64,000 nt of DNA from Flavobacterium fluviale (lineage in GTDB: Bacteria; Bacteroidota; Bacteroidia; Flavobacteriales; Flavobacteriaceae): positions 1,550,001 through 1,614,000 of the forward strand of contig NZ_CP030261.1 of assembly GCF_003312915.1 (NCBI RefSeq), in the 5' to 3' direction. The position numbers and the translations under genes are program-made. The number at the start of each line of letters is the position of its first letter. Within the stretch, counting starts at the first letter, position 1. Under the pieces are notes generated by a model, which was not told the DNA's origin, ran no database searches, and was given only the letters and a program-made list of their open reading frames with translations. Positions 60,080 through 64,000 of this stretch are shown here, piece after piece.

Positions 60080-61285
60080 TTAGTATGTTTCGTATTTGTC
60101 TCCAAAATTAAACGTTAAAGAGAAACGAAGTGTATTTTCTAAAGGATTTTTTATTTTAGATGCTGAGAATAGATACGACACATCAATTTTCATAATGTTG
60201 TATTTAAATCCTGCTCCTAAAGAGAAAAATTGTTTAGCACCTTTTTCTGGGCTTTCGTGGTAGTATCCTAAACGCATTGCAAACGAATCTTGATACATAT
60301 ATTCTGCAGCAACGCTATAAGTAACCTCTTTTATTTCTTCGCTAAATCCACCTGGAGCATCTCCAAATGATTTGAAAACTCCTTGGAACCATCCAATATC
60401 ATTGTAGTTTCTATAACCGGCATCTGTTGCTTCTTGTTGAGAGATATCTTCTGGGTCATCAAAATCTCCGTCTCCATTTGCATCTACCGCAGTTCCTAGG
60501 CCTGGAGGAGTTGGGACTAAAAGTTTGGTAAGTTCAGCGCTTAAAGTAAGTTTGTTGTAGTCATCAAAAATAAAATCAAATCCGCCGCCTAATCTTAAAT
60601 TAGCTGGAAGAAAGTTGCTGCTTACGTCATCATTATCGTAGCTTATTTTTGGACCTAAATTCTGAAAGTTAATTCCGGCTCTCCATCTACCGTTGAAATC
60701 TTGATAAGCAATTTCTTCTGATTGATAAAAAGCAGCTACATCAACAGCAAAAGAACTTGCAGATGTTGCGTCAACTTCTTCAGAAGCAACTTTTAGATTA
60801 GAATTTATAAAACGTCCTGCAACTGCCATCGAGAATTTTTCACTTAGTTTTAGTGAGTAAGATCCGTCTAAGGCAAATTCGTTTGGATTTACTTCTCTCA
60901 CAGCTTCATTAGGATCTCCTGTGTACCTTAGTTCAATTCCTCCAAAACCAAAATAACGGAAACTACCAGCAAAAGCACTTTTTTCATTAATTTTGTTGTA
61001 GTACGTTACCTGGCCTAGGGAAATATCGTTGGCAAGGTCTGTTAAGTAAGGTGTATAACTAATAGAAAGACCCTGGGCATCTTCTGAAAATGCATATTTT
61101 GCAGGATTCCATTGTTGTGAGAAAACGTCGGCAGAAGTAGCGACACCTTGGTCGGCTAAACCTGCTGCTCTAGCATCTGCAGCTACTAATAAAAAAGGAA
61201 CTCCAGTTACAATAGGTCTTGATTCCTGAGCCTTTGAAGTGCAGAAAATAAAGAAACAAATTAATAATAGTGATATTTTTTTCAT
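60080..61285 (-). CDS. porV: T9SS outer-membrane protein PorV
   Basis: A 401-residue outer-membrane barrel of the FadL/PorV type. Signal MKKISLLLICFFIFCTSKAQ, then SRPIVTGVPFLLVAADARAA and GLADQGVATSADVFSQQWNP, the PorV hallmark. The C-terminus LRFSLTFNFGDKYETY is barrel-like. PorV receives CTD proteins from the T9SS translocon and presents them to PorU. It lies 40 bp after porU, the order known in F. johnsoniae. A calcium-like acidic loop (DANGDGDFDDPEDIS) is visible near residue 275. Confidence 0.93.
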   Translation of the reverse strand: MKKISLLLICFFIFCTSKAQESRPIVTGVPFLLVAADARAAGLADQGVATSADVFSQQWNPAKYAFSEDAQGLSISYTPYLTDLANDISLGQVTYYNKINEKSAFAGSFRYFGFGGIELRYTGDPNEAVREVNPNEFALDGSYSLKLSEKFSMAVAGRFINSNLKVASEEVDATSASSFAVDVAAFYQSEEIAYQDFNGRWRAGINFQNLGPKISYDNDDVSSNFLPANLRLGGGFDFIFDDYNKLTLSAELTKLLVPTPPGLGTAVDANGDGDFDDPEDISQQEATDAGYRNYNDIGWFQGVFKSFGDAPGGFSEEIKEVTYSVAAEYMYQDSFAMRLGYYHESPEKGAKQFFSLGAGFKYNIMKIDVSYLFSASKIKNPLENTLRFSLTFNFGDKYETY

Positions 61286-61325
61286 TTATGGGACTAATGT
61301 TTTGGTGGTGCAAATATATATAATA

Positions 61326-64000
61326 TTATAGGATGACAAGCTTTTCGTATTTTTCTGCTTTTTTATTTGTCAAATTTGATTTTACCGTAAGCTTATAAAT
61401 ATACACTCCTTTTCCGATTCTGTCTCCAAAATCATCTTTACCATCCCACGTTATATCTCGTGATAAAAATCCTTCTGTTGTTATTGTTTGATTTTTTGTC
61501 CAAACAACTTTTCCAGTAATTGTCATTACCTGAACTTGTACGTCCAGCGGTTCGTATGGCCTATTGTGCGAGAACCAAAACTGGGTATAGGTTGAAAAAG
61601 GGTTTGGGTAATTAAGAACGTGTGATAATGTTAATGATTCGTCTCCAACAACTGTAAATTGAATCTCGCTGGTAACAGGATTGTTATATACATCCCAAGC
61701 GGTAAAACTTATAGTGTGTAATCCTGGTGCTAAATTCCTAAAAGGGAAACGCAGATTTCCATTTGTGTAATCGTCTAGTTTTGTTTGGTAATAATCGTTC
61801 AAAATATAAGGATTACTAACGTCTCCATCTAAAATTGCAACAATATCATGTCCGATTCCGCTTGCTGTATTGATTCCGTTTTCGTCTTCTAGGAAGGCTA
61901 AAAGAAATGGAGATTCGTTTGTTATTCCTCCAGATACAAAAGTTTCATCGTTCATATATAACTTAACTTTTGGACTTATATTGTCCTGAGGTGCATTTTC
62001 GTTAATTCCTCCAATTTTAATGATATTATTATACCCTGTCTGGTTTTCTAAAGCTTCATTTTTCTTCGAATAAAAGCTGATTCTTCCGTTGTCAACTGGA
62101 ATTCTAATGTCTCTCGGAACAACAAAGCTAAATTCAAATTGTCCATTAGTTACAGATGCATTTCCTCTAAAAATTGTTTCTCCCAAGGTTTTGAATTGTA
62201 TTGGCGGACTAAAACCATCATTGTTCAAGGTTGAAGTTGTAATCATTTTGTCAAAAATAGCAGTTGCTAACTCTCCATTATAATTGCTTAAAATAGTGTT
62301 GTTTTCATCTGTGATTTCTCCTGATATTTTAATTTTTGACAGCGATTTTAAATCGGGAATTGGTTGTGAAATTACAATATCATTTACTTTTGTTAAGTTA
62401 ATTCGGGGTTTTGGAATCGCCAGCATTAACGCGGGGTCACCTATATATACGACAACATTGCTGGCAGAACTTGGTCTTTCGTTTTTGGAAATTCTTAAAG
62501 ATTCTGCAATACTGTTATATTGATTTGAGCTGTAAGAAAGAAGATTCTTGCTCAGGATATCGTTGAAGTCTTCTGCATTTGACTGACCGATTTCTCGAAT
62601 TGTTGTCAGCATCGAAATCGCGCCCCCTTTAGGATTCCAAAAAACGTATTCTCCAGCTGTTGGTCTTGTGGGGTCATCAAATCTTGAAAATTCGCAGGTA
62701 ATAGTAATAAATAAAGGATACTTATATTGATTGTTAAGATTTTGACTGTCTGATTTTTCCCAAATACGTTCACTTGCTAATCCGTCTTCACCTCCATGTC
62801 CTAGATAATTGAAAACCAATGCGCCTTTCTCAAAAGCATTAAAAAAATCAGTTCGAGCTTTAGGGTATCTTGCTCCGCCGGCAGAAGCTTCCTGCGTGTA
62901 AGCGTCCAGAAGTATTTTTTCAATGTTAAAAAAAGGCTTTTCTGTGGCGATTACATCTGCAAGAGAATTTTGTCGGGACTGTAGTGTTTCGTCTCCAGAT
63001 GTGTCAGAATCATCGCTGATTAAGACAACATTATTTCGCCAGTTTCCGTACGATTTTGCGTCATGATATTCTAAAACTTTATTAACCATTTCCTGAGCCT
63101 GCGCGTTATCTGATACTAACATACGTCCAACTGCTATGTCAATTCCGCTAAAGGGATAAGATACAATTCCTTCGTTGGCATCCATAAGAGCAAAAAAGTC
63201 ATCAGAAGCAAATCCAGCTTCTCCTACCGTATTACTTGTTAGCGATTGATATATAGGTACAATATTAGTATTGTTGGAAATTCGGTCTTTATAGTCGTAA
63301 GACGCGTCGCCGAATAGATTTAAATATTTTATTCTTTTTTCAGAAGATGATGCATTCTCGTAAACATATCTAACAAAATTTCTGATTGCCGCAATGTCTT
63401 GTTTTCCTGATGAAAATTCCTGATAGATATTTTCTAATGAAATTACTTTTACATTTAGGTTTGAACTGCTGCGATGAAAAACTGCCAGTCTTTCTGCCTG
63501 AGCAGCTAGAGATTTTGGCGATATAATTAAATAGTCTATATCTTGAATGCTATTTTGGTTGTTTCGAAAAATGGTGCCTTTTAAATTTTGATTGGCAATT
63601 TTTGACTGATTTTCCTTTAACGGTGTATAGTAGTCAGAAGCGTCAATTGCAATATATTTTCGCACTTCTCCGAGATTGGCTTTAAAGCTAAAGGTGCTCT
63701 GACTTGCATTTTCAATTTTTAATACATTATATAGGTCTGTTACGTCCCAAATTTGTGTTATTCCAGATGCATTTCCAATTGTGTAATTTACAACACCTGC
63801 CACACCGCCTGCATCATTATATTGAAATGAAAATTGTTTGCCTGTTCCTAAAAGTCTTCGCTTTGCAGTTAAATTGATATAGTCAAGGTAACCTTTTGAG
63901 CCTGGTACCCCATTATTGTTATAGGTGAGTTTTATTTTAACGTTGTCTGTTCCTGTGAAGGTGGTGTTGGACGGAAGACTTCCGTTGTAATATTTAGTGT
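61326..64000 (-). CDS. porU: T9SS sortase PorU, C25-family peptidase (partial, 5' end outside the window)
   Basis: The frame is open through the right edge; the GTG at 63803 is internal. The visible 891 residues hold a gingipain-like C25 peptidase: IDYLIISPKSLAAQAERLAV, AIRNFVRYVYEN, the catalytic His in LGHGGEDG (codon 62796-62798) and Cys in TITCEFSRFD (codon 62694-62696). A beta-rich region follows, and a CTD-like end (LNYPNPFSTYTQFWFSHNRP, GDRIGKGVYIYKLTVKSN). PorU cuts off the CTD signal of exported proteins and links them to the surface. PorV is the next gene. Off the edge, gldJ is expected upstream by comparison with F. johnsoniae. Confidence 0.93.
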   Translation of the reverse strand, partial: TKYYNGSLPSNTTFTGTDNVKIKLTYNNNGVPGSKGYLDYINLTAKRRLLGTGKQFSFQYNDAGGVAGVVNYTIGNASGITQIWDVTDLYNVLKIENASQSTFSFKANLGEVRKYIAIDASDYYTPLKENQSKIANQNLKGTIFRNNQNSIQDIDYLIISPKSLAAQAERLAVFHRSSSNLNVKVISLENIYQEFSSGKQDIAAIRNFVRYVYENASSSEKRIKYLNLFGDASYDYKDRISNNTNIVPIYQSLTSNTVGEAGFASDDFFALMDANEGIVSYPFSGIDIAVGRMLVSDNAQAQEMVNKVLEYHDAKSYGNWRNNVVLISDDSDTSGDETLQSRQNSLADVIATEKPFFNIEKILLDAYTQEASAGGARYPKARTDFFNAFEKGALVFNYLGHGGEDGLASERIWEKSDSQNLNNQYKYPLFITITCEFSRFDDPTRPTAGEYVFWNPKGGAISMLTTIREIGQSNAEDFNDILSKNLLSYSSNQYNSIAESLRISKNERPSSASNVVVYIGDPALMLAIPKPRINLTKVNDIVISQPIPDLKSLSKIKISGEITDENNTILSNYNGELATAIFDKMITTSTLNNDGFSPPIQFKTLGETIFRGNASVTNGQFEFSFVVPRDIRIPVDNGRISFYSKKNEALENQTGYNNIIKIGGINENAPQDNISPKVKLYMNDETFVSGGITNESPFLLAFLEDENGINTASGIGHDIVAILDGDVSNPYILNDYYQTKLDDYTNGNLRFPFRNLAPGLHTISFTAWDVYNNPVTSEIQFTVVGDESLTLSHVLNYPNPFSTYTQFWFSHNRPYEPLDVQVQVMTITGKVVWTKNQTITTEGFLSRDITWDGKDDFGDRIGKGVYIYKLTVKSNLTNKKAEKYEKLVIL

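Overview
The window is a 64 kb piece of a Flavobacterium chromosome, closest in content to the Flavobacterium johnsoniae type. The evidence is: gliding-motility genes (gldA, gldE, gldD), type IX secretion genes (porU, porV), AT-rich DNA, almost no Shine-Dalgarno sequences, promoters of the Bacteroidetes form (TTG, 17-23 nt, TAnnTTTG), many short intergenic palindromes, and typical Bacteroidetes families (DUF3078, OMP_b-brl TonB-dependent receptor, M16 pair, long-tailed L21). No rRNA, tRNA, CRISPR, transposase or prophage gene was seen. The content is mostly core housekeeping.

Layout. 1-3.4 kb: sulfur assimilation and siroheme (tail of a HEPN-fused sulfite reductase, cobA, a Met8p-type siroheme synthase, and a thioredoxin-reductase-like ferredoxin reductase). 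3.5-4.1 kb: a ParE-type toxin/antitoxin pair. 4.3-10.2 kb: methionine synthesis, with a SAM-I riboswitch leader, metH split into two genes, and metF; the spacers are full of repeats. 10.4-20.4 kb: a methyltransferase, a DAACS symporter, a TonB-dependent receptor, gldA, two tandem outer-membrane barrels, dgt and a DUF3078 protein. 20.4-26.1 kb: dxs preceded by five minus-strand genes, four of which share a four-cysteine N-terminal domain plus one membrane segment and have different C-terminal parts; three of the five end in a TonB-C-like domain. 26.2-35.9 kb: tadA, a SUKH-like gene, and an alpha-2-macroglobulin/PBP1C pair. 36.1-43.4 kb: RNase G, a 30-residue basic ribosomal-type protein, HU, mutY-ssb-gldE-gldD, an HMA lipoprotein and an EamA transporter. 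43.5-54.5 kb: an M16 peptidase pair, rplU-rpmA, miaE with an AsmA-like gene, a glycosyltransferase, an AraC regulator and an AhpD-like protein. 54.7-64 kb: M1 aminopeptidase, pdhC-pdhA, cdd, porV and porU (porU runs off the right edge).

How genes work together. Siroheme genes serve the adjacent sulfite reductase; the sulfide made feeds sulfur amino acid synthesis, and metH/metF close the methyl cycle under SAM control. PorU (sortase) and PorV (its outer-membrane shuttle partner) finish T9SS secretion, on which Gld-dependent gliding relies. Alpha-2-macroglobulin and PBP1C form the usual periplasmic defence/repair pair.

Most unusual items: (1) the array of Cys4-membrane-variable proteins at 22.2-26.1 kb, whose shared 5' halves look recently homogenised; (2) a dispersed structured repeat (copies near 4.6, 6.3 and 17.5 kb) whose hairpins differ by compensatory changes, one copy lying between the SAM aptamer and metH; (3) the unannotated-size ribosomal-type gene at 37.9 kb. 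Domain names are from reading the translations; no database search was run.
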